From Diplosphaera chodatii (taxonomy: Eukaryota > Chlorophyta > Trebouxiophyceae > Prasiolales > Stichococcaceae), in NCBI GenBank assembly GCA_032358165.1, contig JAALGY010000031.1:3038001-3102000 (forward strand): DNA of 64,000 nucleotides, read 5' to 3'. Both the position numbers and the translations under genes were made by a program. The first letter of the stretch is position 1; each line of letters starts with the position of its first letter. Below, one piece after another: positions 27,401 through 38,900 of the stretch. The notes below the pieces were generated by a model. That model made no database searches and was not told where the DNA came from. It saw nothing but the letters and a program-made list of their open reading frames with translations.

Positions 27401-27531
27401 CTGCGCTGCAGGGCAACGAGGCGGAGGGGCGGCCGCTGCTGCAGCGGGCGCTGGCCATTCAGACGGCGGCCCTGGGGCCGGACCACCCCGACGTGGCGGC
27501 CATCCGCGATGTTCTGGAGGAGGAGGGGTAG
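21453..27531 (+). CDS. CEP104/FAP256-like ciliary-tip and centriole protein, reading on into C-terminal TPRs
   Basis: CEP104 (FAP256 in Chlamydomonas) binds tubulin and acts at the ciliary tip and distal centriole. Eighteen exons join in frame to 993 aa. Aa 1-150 form the jelly-roll domain: FPQELAFSLDQPARLTQL, RRLGFLSLDPNEQSG, ARELKSVQLDAP and NRFNTGMQVGIVALNLIG match the family closely. Two coiled UVR-like repeats follow (AEDYDEAKRLK; REDYDAAKALK), then a disordered segment. Exons 24495-25713 form a TOG-type helical array, starting ALFSRNWQLREAALGHV. A Lys/Ala/Pro-rich linker leads to exons 26598-27531, which encode kinesin-light-chain-type TPRs (two repeats ending LGPDHPDVA). Vertebrate CEP104 instead ends in zinc fingers, which I do not see. 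The TPR part could be a separate gene, but no stop or start separates them and phases agree. Intron 3 carries a long hairpin. Confidence 0.88.
22136..22249. repeat. Long near-perfect inverted repeat (hairpin) in a CEP104 intron
   Basis: Left arm about 22142-22177 and right arm about 22208-22243 are reverse complements over 36 bases with one mismatch. With one further mismatch the stem extends outward by about 6 base pairs on each side. The loop is about 30 bases and AT-rich (22178-22207). It lies wholly within the intron 22067-22351. It could be a microRNA or siRNA precursor, or a small foldback mobile element. No target-site duplication is obvious. Confidence 0.85.
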
Positions 27532-28396
27532 ATTTGGGAGTGGGGCAGATGGCACTTCAGGGCACCTGCACCTGCCTGATGCCATAATACCATTGCAGGC
27601 GCCCAGCGCTGGGGCAGCTCTGCAGCCTGTGCTGCAAGTGAACAGAGTGCCAGAGTGGGCCAGGGTGCGCTATCTGGGAAGTACACGCGGCCTGCGGGCA
27701 GCGGTCGGCAGGCTGTCATGGCTGTCGTGGTGTTGCGCTTTCGGCCGTCAGCTGATGTTCCATGCGGTGGGGTACCGTACCACAGCTGCTGCTGGCTGCT
27801 TTGCAATGGGGAGTGGCACCTGCTGCTGGACGCCCAGTGTTGCACGGGACTTCCGCTGCTTTGATTGCACCAGTGCCTGTGGTTTTTTGGTATGACGACG
27901 AGAGTTGCTGTCGATCCAAGGCCATCCATGCGGACACCCAGCAGCCAGGGTCACTGACTGAGCACCTTGCAGGGTTGCGCCTGCAATATTGACACAGGGT
28001 GGTCACAGCTGATGTCCAGTCTCACCGCTTCCGCCCGTCTGCGACCTGGCGCCCCACACCTTGTTTGCATACTTGCAACACCACTTCCTGAGGCCGACGG
28101 CAGCATTCAAAACTCAATCGCAACGCTGAGAACCGAACGTCTCCCTTCAATGCAGTATTGTGTGCCTCGCATCTGAACTCCCACATCCGGTGTGCACGTC
28201 GATGCCGACCACCCGCTGCTGTGTATCGCGTGCAACGCGACGAGGTGATCAACGTGGCGTGAAAAGCACAGGGCCAGACGACCCGACTCTGGTGCTGCAT
28301 GCCATGACGCGCAGCTGCCAGTAGGGACGCAGCTGCCAGCCGATCACAGCTCAACTGCAGTCACTCAGCTGATCAGCGCACGGGAAGCAAAGTCGA
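27532..28396. other. Intergenic: CEP104 3' region and BCS1 upstream
   Basis: About 865 bases between genes on the same strand. Short open frames exist but none resembles a protein family or has convincing splice sites. I see nothing else in it. Confidence 0.45.
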
Positions 28397-28634
28397 ATGA
28401 CGCAACACAGCCAGCTGCATGTGGGCGCTGCGCCGCCGCTGCTGCCAGCCGCGGCCGCTGTCCTGATCACCCGCCGGGCCGATCCAGGCAGCCTGCGCGC
28501 CGCAGCGCATGCACAGCTGGGCCCAGGCGCGACCGGCGCGGCTGCAGAGCTGCTCGCCCTGGCCGCACGGGCGCTGCGGCAGGCAGCGATCCCCAGCACA
28601 GCCCTGTGCCAGCCCGCAGCCAGCGACGCCTACA

Positions 28635-28671
<37 letters not shown>

Positions 28672-31501
28672 GCCTCACCACGAGCAGCACCACTTCCACG
28701 AGGAGGCGCCGGCGCTGCCGGCCGGCGCGCTGCACCACCTGCGCACAGGGCGCCTGGCGGCGGCGCTGGCCGCCTACCGCCCCTTTGCCGCCGGCTACGT
28801 GCCCGCGCACAGCGGCGACTTCGCTGGCGCCGCTGTCGACGTCTCAGAGTCAGGTGCCCGCGCACAAGCACAAACCGAGCATCACTGTACCGTGTTGCTC
28901 TGCCTGCCGTCCAGCGCGCACATCCTGCCTCGCATGAGCAGCAGTCGCGAGCAATGGACTGAGCCGCGCCCGGTGCAAGACCGCTGGTGCCGGGCTGAGT
29001 GCGTGGCGCCTCACAATGCAGGTGACGGGGCTGCCGGAAGCGGCGGCGGCCGGGAGGGCTTCGTCAGCGGCATCGTCAGCCGGGGGCGGGCGCGCGTGAG
29101 GGCGCAGCGGGCGGCGGCGGCGGGCAAGTGGGTCCGCATGCGCCGCCTGCTGAACCGCGTGCTCGGCACCAACGAGTTCTTCTCGGTGCGCGGGCGCTGG
29201 GCCAGCAACCTGCGCGCAGGTTGCGGGCAGCCTGCAGCACATGCAAGAGTGGCGAGTCTGGCTAGCTGAGACGTTTCTTGGCGGCGCCGCTCACTGTCAT
29301 AGTGTGAACGGGCAGATCCTGCCAGTGCGAGCCGCTGTTGGATCACCATGATCATGCAGCTGCGCCGGTTCGTATGCGTCAATCCGCCACAGCGTCACAC
29401 ATGTGAGTTCTTATAGCGGGCTTGTTCACGTGCTGCAGGGTGGCCTGCTGCTGATGGCTACGGGGCTGGCGGCGGCGGTGGCGCGCGAGGCCTGGCGCCA
29501 TGGCCTCGAGTGGGCCAAGCGCAAGCTGCTGGTCCGCTGCGAGCTGGAGAACAGGGACGACGCCTACAGGTGGCCTTGTGCACGCGTCCTGACCGCTTTC
29601 CTGGTGTTCGTTCACATGAATGATGTCGGCATTGTTTGCTCCCTTTGCCGAGACAGGGTGCACCTGACGGCCCCCCTAAACGCACACGGCGTATGCGTGA
29701 GGCACCACGTGCATCTAGATACAGTGATCAGCACCCAGACAGCTGCACGGCTTGGTGGAACAGGGTGCTGTCTGCCGCAGGTGGGTGATGGCGTGGCTGG
29801 CGCGCCACCCCGACTTTGCGGCGTCCAACGCCTTCAGCGTCTCCAGCTCCCTGGCCGGCTTCGGCAACCCCATGCGGCCGGCAGGTGATTAATCACTGCA
29901 CCTGCGTCTGAATGATGCTCGTGCGGCGTGGATCAGGGCCGGTTCGTTGGCGGGGTCAGTCGCTTGCCGGCTGTCGGCAAGTCGCACGGCGCAGGGCAGC
30001 CTGGTCGATGGTGCCTGCAGTGATCGCGCGGAGCAGACAAGCTCAGTCGGTTGTCGACCCCAGGCGCGGGCATGGAAATGCACTTCCACTCAGCGCAGCT
30101 TGGTAGTGCTCCAGTTTGAGCACCGGGATTGAGCCCCCGGCAATCTGGCTGGCTGCAGGCGTCCCACCCTGGAGGGACGCCGGCGACACCGCGGGCCAGC
30201 CGCAGCTGATCTGCCTGCCGGCGCCGGGGGTGCACGGCCTGCGCTTCCGCGGCCGCCGCATCTGGTTTGAGCGCACGCAGTACCAGAGTGCGCGCCCCAC
30301 CCTGCAGCACCGCTGCGTCTGACACCTCGCAACATCCTCTCAGCCTGCTGGTGTTGCCTCTGCTGGGTTCGCCGAGTGCTCAGTGCTGCCGCAGCAGGCC
30401 CGTGTGAGCGTGTTCTGGGAAATTCAATATCCCAGCATGCGCGGTCAAGATAACCTCATGTGCACGCTCCCAAAGTAGCGCCTATGGGGGAGAAGGACTG
30501 CATCAAAGCTCTGATGCCCCGAGATGCGCACTGTCGTGACATGCCGGCATCGCCACGAGATGGTGGGCCTGACCATCCGCCGGCGCCGCGCTGCCTGCAG
30601 ACCCGAACGAGATGCGGCCGGTGGAGGAACTGCAGATCGTGACGCTGGCGCCGCGGGGTGGGCGGGACGCCATCATGCAGCTGCTGGCGCAGGCGCACGA
30701 GGACTACCAGGTGCGCCGGCGGGGATACCATGCAGACCCCCTCGGCAGTGCACATGGCTGCTTGCCAGGCAGTGCGGGTGCAGCGTTCTCAACATCACAG
30801 CGGTGTTTGGAAATGACCATCACTGGTGGACGTCTGCAGTGCAAAGGTGCTGCTGGACTGCAGGCAGCGGCAGACTGTTTTGCAGCGTCCGAGCTGACGG
30901 GTTTCTTGGTGCGCTTGCAGCGGATGCAGAGCGAGCGCACCTCCATCTTCGCGACGGACCAGGAGAGCTACTTCTGGGAGCAGGTGTCGCCGCCAGCTGC
31001 CCAGCTCTCAATCTCGCCTGCTGTCGGCGGTCGTTCTGGATGCCAGAAACCTGCCCTTCTGCAATATGGCAATACAGCACTCAGCAAATGCGACAGCCTA
31101 CATGAGGCAGTGAATGTACCTGTGCACTTTGGTCAAGGCCTGCTGTGCATCGCTGCAGGTGGGGTCGCGGCCGGTGCGGCCGCTCGCGTCGGTGGTGCTG
31201 CCGGCGGCGCAGGCGGAGGCAGTGCTCGCGGACTGCCGCCGCTTCGAGTCGTCAGAGGAGTGGTGCGGCCCGTGTGCAGCGTCGCAGCCCTGCTTGTCTG
31301 TAGCTGGCTGGAGACAGCAGCAGGCAGCAGGGCCGTCCTTGGGTGAATGAGCAAGGCGCAAGCCATCACAGTGCCCCCATTACAGCCGTCAATCAAGCAT
31401 GCATCAGTCCTCGCGGGGATGGCCCGCGCTTTCAGGTGTGTGACATTGCTGGGACTCCCTGCAGGTATGCGCAGCACGGCATCCCCTACCGCCGCGGCTT
31501 C

Positions 31502-31534
<33 letters not shown>

Positions 31535-34255
31535 TCCCTGGTGAGGGTTTAGGACAGCAGCTCAGGTGTTTGTGCCGCGCGACGGCCATCTGGGCTAACG
31601 CCGCGGAGGCCCGTGATGATTGAAATCAATCTGGTCACACGCCTCAGGAGGCCTGCCTGCAGCCCCTCTTTGACTCCAGCCACCGTCACAGGGCTTGCTG
31701 CGCCCTGACCGTGCTGTCCGTCGCCGAGTCCGACGCGCTCCATTCGCACAGCCTTGAACCCTGTATCCTGTAAACCCTGTGTACTACCTGTAAACTACTA
31801 CAACCCCTGTATATACTACCTGTAAACCCTGATAAAACCCTGCAGGTGACGGCGCTGGCGGGGGCGCTGGGCCGCCCCATCTACGTCATCAGCCTGAGCT
31901 CCAAGGGCATGAGCGACGAGTCGCTGCGCGCGCTGCTCAACTCCGCCGCGCCCCGCTGCATGCTGCTGCTGGAGGTGGGAAGCAGATCCGTCGTGCTGCC
32001 CGCGAGTGCGGCGGGAAGCTGACTTCCTTGCTGTTGCTTGCCGGGATGCCTGCTTTGTCCGGTGCCACATTGCCTGCTGCTGCTGGAGGGTGGGGGGTAG
32101 ACCTGTCACGCCGCCTGCGAGTGCGGTTGCGGATATGAGTCTGTCACTGTGGGGCCGGCTTCCTGTCGAAGCGCCAGGCTCGTGTGCACATCCACACGGC
32201 AGAGCGGCAGGCAGCAGGCACCTCACAAGTGGCCAGTCTGCAGCCCACGACGTCGAGTCGTGGGCATAGATTTGGCTTTCTGGGGTCAGCAGCCAGCAGT
32301 ACCGCTGGCAATTGTCATGGTGCAACCAGGCACTACACATTCGGTTGTTGGCTGAAGGCCTGTTGTTCGTACATGGCGGCCAGCCAGTGTCAGGCTGGAG
32401 AACGTAGGCCTGACGCGTGAACCTGCAAACAGCCTGTGACGTTGACCGCAGGACGTCGACGCTGCGTTTCTGGAGCGCAAAGCGGACGACGCTAAAGGCG
32501 TGACGTTCTCAGGTGCGCTGGCGTCAACGGCAAGCCGGGTTTGGATGCTCAAGCTCTTACGAGCAGCAGCACGCGCATGTAAATTGCGTCAAAATACATA
32601 TAGTCTCTTACGAGTGCAAGTGGTTGCCTGAGGCTGTACAGTTAGTGCTTTTGTCACACGACCAGTCTCACGACTTGTGCAGCGATCGAGGTGTACTGCA
32701 GGGGCCGAGGTCAGCTTACAGCATTCGTACTCTGACCCTTCGGACCTGCCTGACTAACGATGGAGCTACCTGTCCTTGCCCGTGAAGTTCATCCACAGGG
32801 CAGCCTGCAATCGTACCCGTGCATCCGCTGACTGTCAGCTTTGCAGGTACCATACCTGCCGGGCTGCTGCAGGGCTGCAATCCGTCGCCATCCCGGTGCA
32901 GCCGCACAGCATCAGCGTCAGTCGCACTTCAGCGTCACAGTCGGGCCGCCTGTTGCCGCCGACGGGTGTAACACTGCCGATGGCCGCTCCATGGCAGAGG
33001 CGCCCAGCCGAGTCCCGCAGCCACGCCACGCCCCGGTCTGGTCACCAGCGCCCGCGCTGCGCCGCAGGGCTGCTGAACGCGATCGACGGCGTGGCGGCGC
33101 AGGAGGGCCGGCTGCTGTTCATGACGACCAACCACCCGGAGCGGCTGGCGCCGGCGCTGGTGCGGCCGGGGCGCGTGGACGTCCGCCTGGCATTTGCTAC
33201 TGCCACCTCGGCGCAGGCCCGGGCTTTCTTCGCCAGCTTCTACCAGGATGTGACGCTTGCGGAGGCGCTGGGAGTGCGTGCCGGTTCACTGGCCGGCAGC
33301 AGCTTCGGCGCCGAGGTCGCCGCGGCAGCGGGCCGCTTCTCAGCCGATGCCGCTGCGGCCGCCGCGGCGGCGGAGGCCCTGCCGCAGCAGCTGGCGGCGC
33401 GGGCGGTGGAGCTGGCGACGCAGCAGCTTCCTGCTTCCAGACAGCGGCCGCCTGCAGCCGCGCCAGGCGATGCAGCAGCCGGAGCAGCAGCTAGAGAAGT
33501 CAGCGATGGCGCCGCGCCTCAGGCCTCTGGAGAGACAGACTCGGCGGCAAACGGAAGTACCGACAGTGAACTGCCCGTGTCCCAGCAGCCTGGCGGCATC
33601 GAGATCACGGGCATGCGCATGGTCGGCGGCGCCGGCGACAGCGCCGCAGCGGCGGCGCTGGCTGCGGACGCCGCCACGGCCATTGCAGCGCTCTGGTGTG
33701 TCAAATCAGCTGCTGCAGCGGGCGCTGCGGCTGCGGCGGCGCCGGCGGCCATGGGCGACGGCGGCGGCGCCGCTGACACAAGATCAGTGGAGGCGGCAGC
33801 GGCGGCGGAGCAGGCGTTGTGTTCAGCAGCCCTCGCGGCTCTGGCTGCCGAGTTTGCGCAGCGCGTGCCCGGCGGAACAGCCAGTATCGCCCGGCTGCAG
33901 GTGCTTCCTACGCATACTGTAATGATAAAGGATTGTGCTGCTGATGAGAGCAGCTGCGTGGGGTGGGTGCATCTCATTTGCATGCTGCTGCTTGGGGTGC
34001 GGTGGGTGTAACGCGCTTGACTTTGAGGTTGATGGATGAGAGGCAGGGAGCGGAAAACAAACCGACAAAAAAAACAAGTCCGTTGTGCTGCAGGGGCACC
34101 TGATGAGCTACAGACAAGAGCCCGCAGCGGCTGTAGCGACGTCAGCAGTGCTGCTGGAGGCCCCGCACGAGGATCCCAGCGGTAGCGCCAGCCGCAATGG
34201 CGACAACAGCGCCACAGCAGCGGCTGCACCGGCGGACAAGCCCGCTGCAGCCTAG
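28397..34255 (+). CDS. BCS1: BCS1-type AAA ATPase (mitochondrial complex III assembly)
   Basis: Bcs1 sits in the inner mitochondrial membrane and translocates the Rieske Fe-S protein into complex III. Thirteen exons give 840 aa: 28397-28853, 29022-29185, 29439-29569, 29781-29884, 30159-30287, 30601-30710, 30921-30983, 31159-31262, 31465-31540, 31846-31974, 32452-32512, 33068-33900, 34094-34255. [19 protein letters not shown] (about aa 202-220) matches the single membrane helix of Bcs1. The Bcs1-specific domain follows ([27 protein letters not shown]). The AAA core has [32 protein letters not shown] and [20 protein letters not shown]. The family C terminus [18 protein letters not shown] is split between the last two exons. 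An Ala-rich insertion of about 180 aa (33330-33850) and the unusually long Gly-rich N terminus are odd. The start ATG is the first in frame but not certain. Part of its 3' end is duplicated at 41.8-42.4 kb. Confidence 0.93.
28637..28672 (+). repeat. GGC trinucleotide run encoding 12 glycines
   Basis: An uninterrupted GGC microsatellite in the first BCS1 exon, coding for a run of 12 Gly before [10 protein letters not shown]. Such runs vary in length between strains. Confidence 0.85.
31757..31845 (+). repeat. Telomere-like AAACCCT cluster before a BCS1 acceptor
   Basis: Degenerate repeats of the type CTGTAAACCCTG and ATAAAACCCTG fill the 3' end of BCS1 intron 9, up to the acceptor. AAACCCT is the complement of the plant/green-algal telomere unit TTTAGGG. 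Confidence 0.55.
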
Positions 34256-35936
34256 CCACGAGCGCCGGCGGCGGTGGCGGCGGCGGCAGCTGCCTGCTGA
34301 GGTGGGCCACTCAACCCAGTCGTACGTAAGGCAGGCGGGGGGTGCTCTAGGTCAGGCGGCTGGTCAGCGAGGGGTTTGTTCCAACTGCCAGGCGGGGAGA
34401 TCGGCTGTACCACGGCTGGCGCTGGCCAGCCCAGTAGCCCCCCTTCAGCAACCAAAACTGCGGGCAAACATGGCCCGTGCAACGGCGATCGCTAGTGTAA
34501 CAACAGCTTGTGTTTCGCCAGTGTCATGTCGGCGGAATGGGCGCGGTTGCGGGCTGCACGCCGCCTGTACTGCGGTGCCCAACTCTGTGCGATTACCAGT
34601 TCCCCGCTTTTTGTAGGTCCACATACATGTACGAGGGTGGTATCAAAACAGCCAACTACGGGTTGCTCTGCGTCATAGCTGTTCCACCTTCGCCACTGCC
34701 TTCCACAACCTTGTGCACAGGGCTCACCCGGCGCATTGGCCGCCGCCCCCGTTGCCAGACACTTGGTGGCATAGACGTCAGCTCGCGCGTCGGTCGGCTG
34801 CGCCATCAAGCGCTGACAGGACACCAGTGCTGACCAGGTACACGGCCTTGCGCCCGCTCTTTCACGCCTGCCAGTGGATTCGCGTTGGTATGTCGCGATC
34901 GCAAGCGGCTCTGATGCCGCGCCCAATGCCGAGCCGAGTGCACAAAGGCAAGTCTTAGCTGCACCAAATCCGGTATCGGGTTCCGTCAGACGAGGTGCAA
35001 CGGCTCCTCAAGCATCTTCAACTGCTGCGCGGACGTACATGTGCCTTTGATTGGAATGTGGAACAGGTATACATTGGTCCCCAGCTTGGTTGGCCGGCCT
35101 GACGGCCCATCGTGCCGCTCGAGTAACTGCACCAACTTGCTCCACGCATGTAGCCTGTCTTCGGCATTGCAGCTCAAGGTTCGGCTCAGCTCTTGTCTAT
35201 ACCACTACGACAACCGTCAAATGAACTCCGCGGTTGTTTGGGAGCATTTAGCATGGCAAAGGAGCAAGATGTAGTGACTGGCTGCCATTTGCCAGGCCCG
35301 GTGCGTCTTGCATGCCGCGTGCGGTCAGCAATATGTCACGCAGCGCTAGTCTCGTACACCTGACATGGATGTATATACATGATTCAATGGGTATCCGACA
35401 TCAACGCGCGGGCCAGCGCTCGAGAACGTGGCCATCGAATCCAGTGCGAACATCAATCCGTGCTCAAACAGCTCCGTCGATGGTTGAGCATCATACGATG
35501 CCTCGCTTCAGCATTACCGGAGCTGGCATAGATGATACTGCGTCTCGCGTCTGCCGTGTGGTCCTTGGCTGGGGTTCGCACGCGGCCAACGTCACGGCGA
35601 CTTGTCGCACTTCGCAGTCTGACAACTTCAACCGTCATCACGTTTGCCAGACGCCTTGGGCGCCGTAGCCGATACTATGAGTATTCGCAGGCAGCTGTCA
35701 TACTGCAGCGGCAGAACCTGCGTCGGGAGCGGATCCGCCGGCCCTGCAGTATGGCTTATACTGACCGCGCGGGCACTACCCCCGCGGCATGGCGGTTGGA
35801 CCCCCTTACCCAAATTCCTGACATTCCATCTCGCTTCAGCTGCAGGCAGCGGTCATACCTGGGTCCCCTGACGCCAGAGTCGCAAACCCAGCTCGCACGA
35901 CAGCACTTCCAGCCGCTGCTGGAGACATCTGCCACA
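34256..35936. other. Intergenic inside duplication copy 1
   Basis: About 1.7 kb between BCS1 and protease A. TGTAA at 34496-34500 may end BCS1. The region aligns in patches with 42.4-44.0 kb, which argues that it is duplicated non-coding DNA and the protease promoter. No conserved reading frame was found. Confidence 0.5.
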
Positions 35937-38900
35937 ATGGCGCCACATCAGCGGTGTGCCACACCAGCGGCGGCGGCGGCCTGCCTTGCAATGGCGGTGG
36001 TGCTGCTGGCGGCGGCGCCGGCGGCGGCCCATGGAGCGGACCCTGAGCAGCCCGGGCCCGAGTACAAGGCCTTCCTTGCGAAGCAGCGGGCGGCGGTTCT
36101 GGCCCAGTTTGCCAAGGAGGTAATGCCCCCACCCTGTGTCGTAATTGCGGTTCTCTTCCTCACTTGTGTCCGCACACCTGCTGTGCGTGCGCAGCATGGC
36201 AACCCTGCGCTGGCAGTTGCTGCAGGGCGTCCCGGTCTGAGCAGTAGCGCACCTGCAGTCCAAGCGCAATTCTGGCAGCAGAGTCAGTTGTCTAGGCAGC
36301 ACCATCCCCACTCTGCTGCTGTATAGTATACAGTTTCAGGCCGCTGCCTGTTATACACTGATCAACCGGGCTTTGCTTGTGGTAGGCGGCAGCGGGTGGC
36401 AACAGCCCCAACGCTTCCGGCAGCGGCGGTGGCAGATCCAAGGGCCGCCGGCAGCTGCTGGGCCCACACGACAGGTTCGACCGCCACAGCCACAGCCACG
36501 CCCCCTTTGCCCGCCGCCTGCAGCAGGTGGTTCTTTCGCTGTTGCGCCAAGCAACCAACCTATCAGCTCCAGCGGTGTCCCCCTCTCCCCTTTGTGTCCG
36601 CCTGCTCTCGCTTCAGGGTCTGTGGGCTCGACATGACAGTTGAGACCGGACCCGGGGCATGCCCGAACCTGCATGCGACTGCCTCCGCGCAGCTTGGCAT
36701 TGTGTGACCCGGCGCACTGGCATGCACGCAGGTGTCGGGCGACGCGCCGCTGAGCTACGAGGACGTCGTCGCGCTGTCGCCGGTGGGAAAGAAACCCGCT
36801 GGTGTGCCGCCGTTGAAGCGGAAGACGAGCTGCGCGCACGATGACGATGCAGCAGTGCGAACTTCACATACCCCTATTGAATGACCTGTTCGGTTTCAAA
36901 TGCGATGAGTGGGAATTGCATATGGTTGCGCCATGGGCAGTGTGGCTGGTTGTGCCCAGCGGACTTGGCTGTACATTGCTCCGCAACAATTGGCAGGAAT
37001 TGAGGAGAGAATATCTGCCTTTCTGGTGCATGGTTACGTCAGATGATCAACGGGAGTTGTAGAGCCTCTCATGTTGCGAAGCTGTGTCAGGCGCTGGCAA
37101 ACTGCCAATGCAGCCACCAGGTGGCTGCATCTGCAGCACGGGACCAGCTATCGCCTGATTGTGTTAGCGCCCACTTCGATTCATCCCACCTGTGCAATCC
37201 TAAGCTCGGACACCCATGCCTGGGCAGGTTGCTGCGGCGGCGACGGCGGCACTCGCCCCCCGCATCAACCAGCTGCTGAACGCGCGCCTGGCCTCCGCCA
37301 CCGCCACCATCAACACCTACATCCACTACATGAGCCCGGGTGCGCTGCTGCGCCGCAGCAGGCCACAGTGCAGCCGCTGCCACAAACGCAGCGGCAGCAA
37401 CAGCATCCACAGCAGCTGCTCAAGGGGCACCATTTCTTCGTCATCTGATGTGTCTGCTGTGTTCGGACACCTAGACCTGAGCACCCAGTCACCGCAGCAC
37501 CCGATGGCAAGCTGGTGTGGTGACGGTGCAGACGGCACCTTTTCTGCGACGGACGACATGGCGACGCAGCAGGTCAACATGCTGAACCAGGCGTACGCGC
37601 AGGCGAACTTCCAGTTCGTGCTGTCGGGCCTGTCGAAGCACGTCAACCCCAACTGGTGAGCCGACCAGGCGCTTGGGTGCACGACACGGGCTTGCTGCTG
37701 CAGTACGCTGTTCAGGACATGCGCTGGGTGGCCTTCTGGCCAGACCCCACGGCTGCGTCACAAGAGTTCAGTGTGGCAACCGTTGCATGCACCAAGGTCA
37801 AAATCGCGCACATGCAGGTGGTCGATCAACATCTACTCGAGCAACCAGACCGACATGCAGCTCGCCACGAGAAAAGGCAACGGCGCCGACCTCAACATCT
37901 GGGTGACATCCCTCAACAACGGCGGCATCATCGGGTGCGGACACCCTTGACCCTGAACTGTGACCACTCTCGCACAGCGTCGCCGCGTGGTGCCGGACAG
38001 CAGACAATGTGTTTGCATGTGCGAGGTACCCTGGGCCTGGCCGAATAGAGCAGCCGACTGTGGTATCATGTGGGTGTCGATGCGGTGCAGGGTGGCCAGC
38101 AACCCCTGGGGCGGTGGCACCGTGTACTCCCCCTACGACGGCGTGACGATCGACATGGGCACGCTGCCGGGCTCCTGGTACGGCGGCTACAACGTCGGCA
38201 TGAACGCCGTCCACGAGACGGGGCACTGGTGCGAACGTGCATCAAGATGAATGGTTGATAGAGGTTATGCTCACCTAGGTACCATCCCCTGGGCCTGCCA
38301 TAGCTGCCATGAGATCATGCGCAGGTAAAGCAGTGGAGACAGGACAGCTCAGCCATGCTGCGGGCAGTGCTGACGCTGGAAACGCTACATGCGGCTGCTG
38401 ATATGGTGATGCCTGGGTGTGCAGGCTGGGCCTGAGCCACCCCTTTGTCGGCGGCTGTTCGGAGGTGCGTGGTCCCACCCTGGAGCATGATGCGCACCGC
38501 ACTGCTCAGCAGCACAGTGCACATGACTCAGGCCTACATTGGTCCACGAGCAGCCGACCCAGCGCTGACGCCCTGCTGCTGACACTTGCCTGCAGACCAA
38601 TGACGGCTGCAACGACACTCCCGAGCAGTCTGACGCAAACTGTGAGTTGGCTGCCGGCCGCTGCCTGTGCATGATGTTCCCATGCTCGTTCGCAGCCCAG
38701 ATCAGCGTTGAGGTGAAACGTCATGAGAACCAGCTCCTGCTGACACCCTGCACAGCCAACCGAAGCTGAAGCAGCGGTCAAGGTGTGATGTGCGCTTCCT
38801 GCATCTATTGCAGACAACTGCTACCCTAAGGGATCCACGCTGCCAAACTCGTGCCCCAACAAGCCTTCAGACCAAGGTGTGGCCCTCACGTCTTGGTGAA

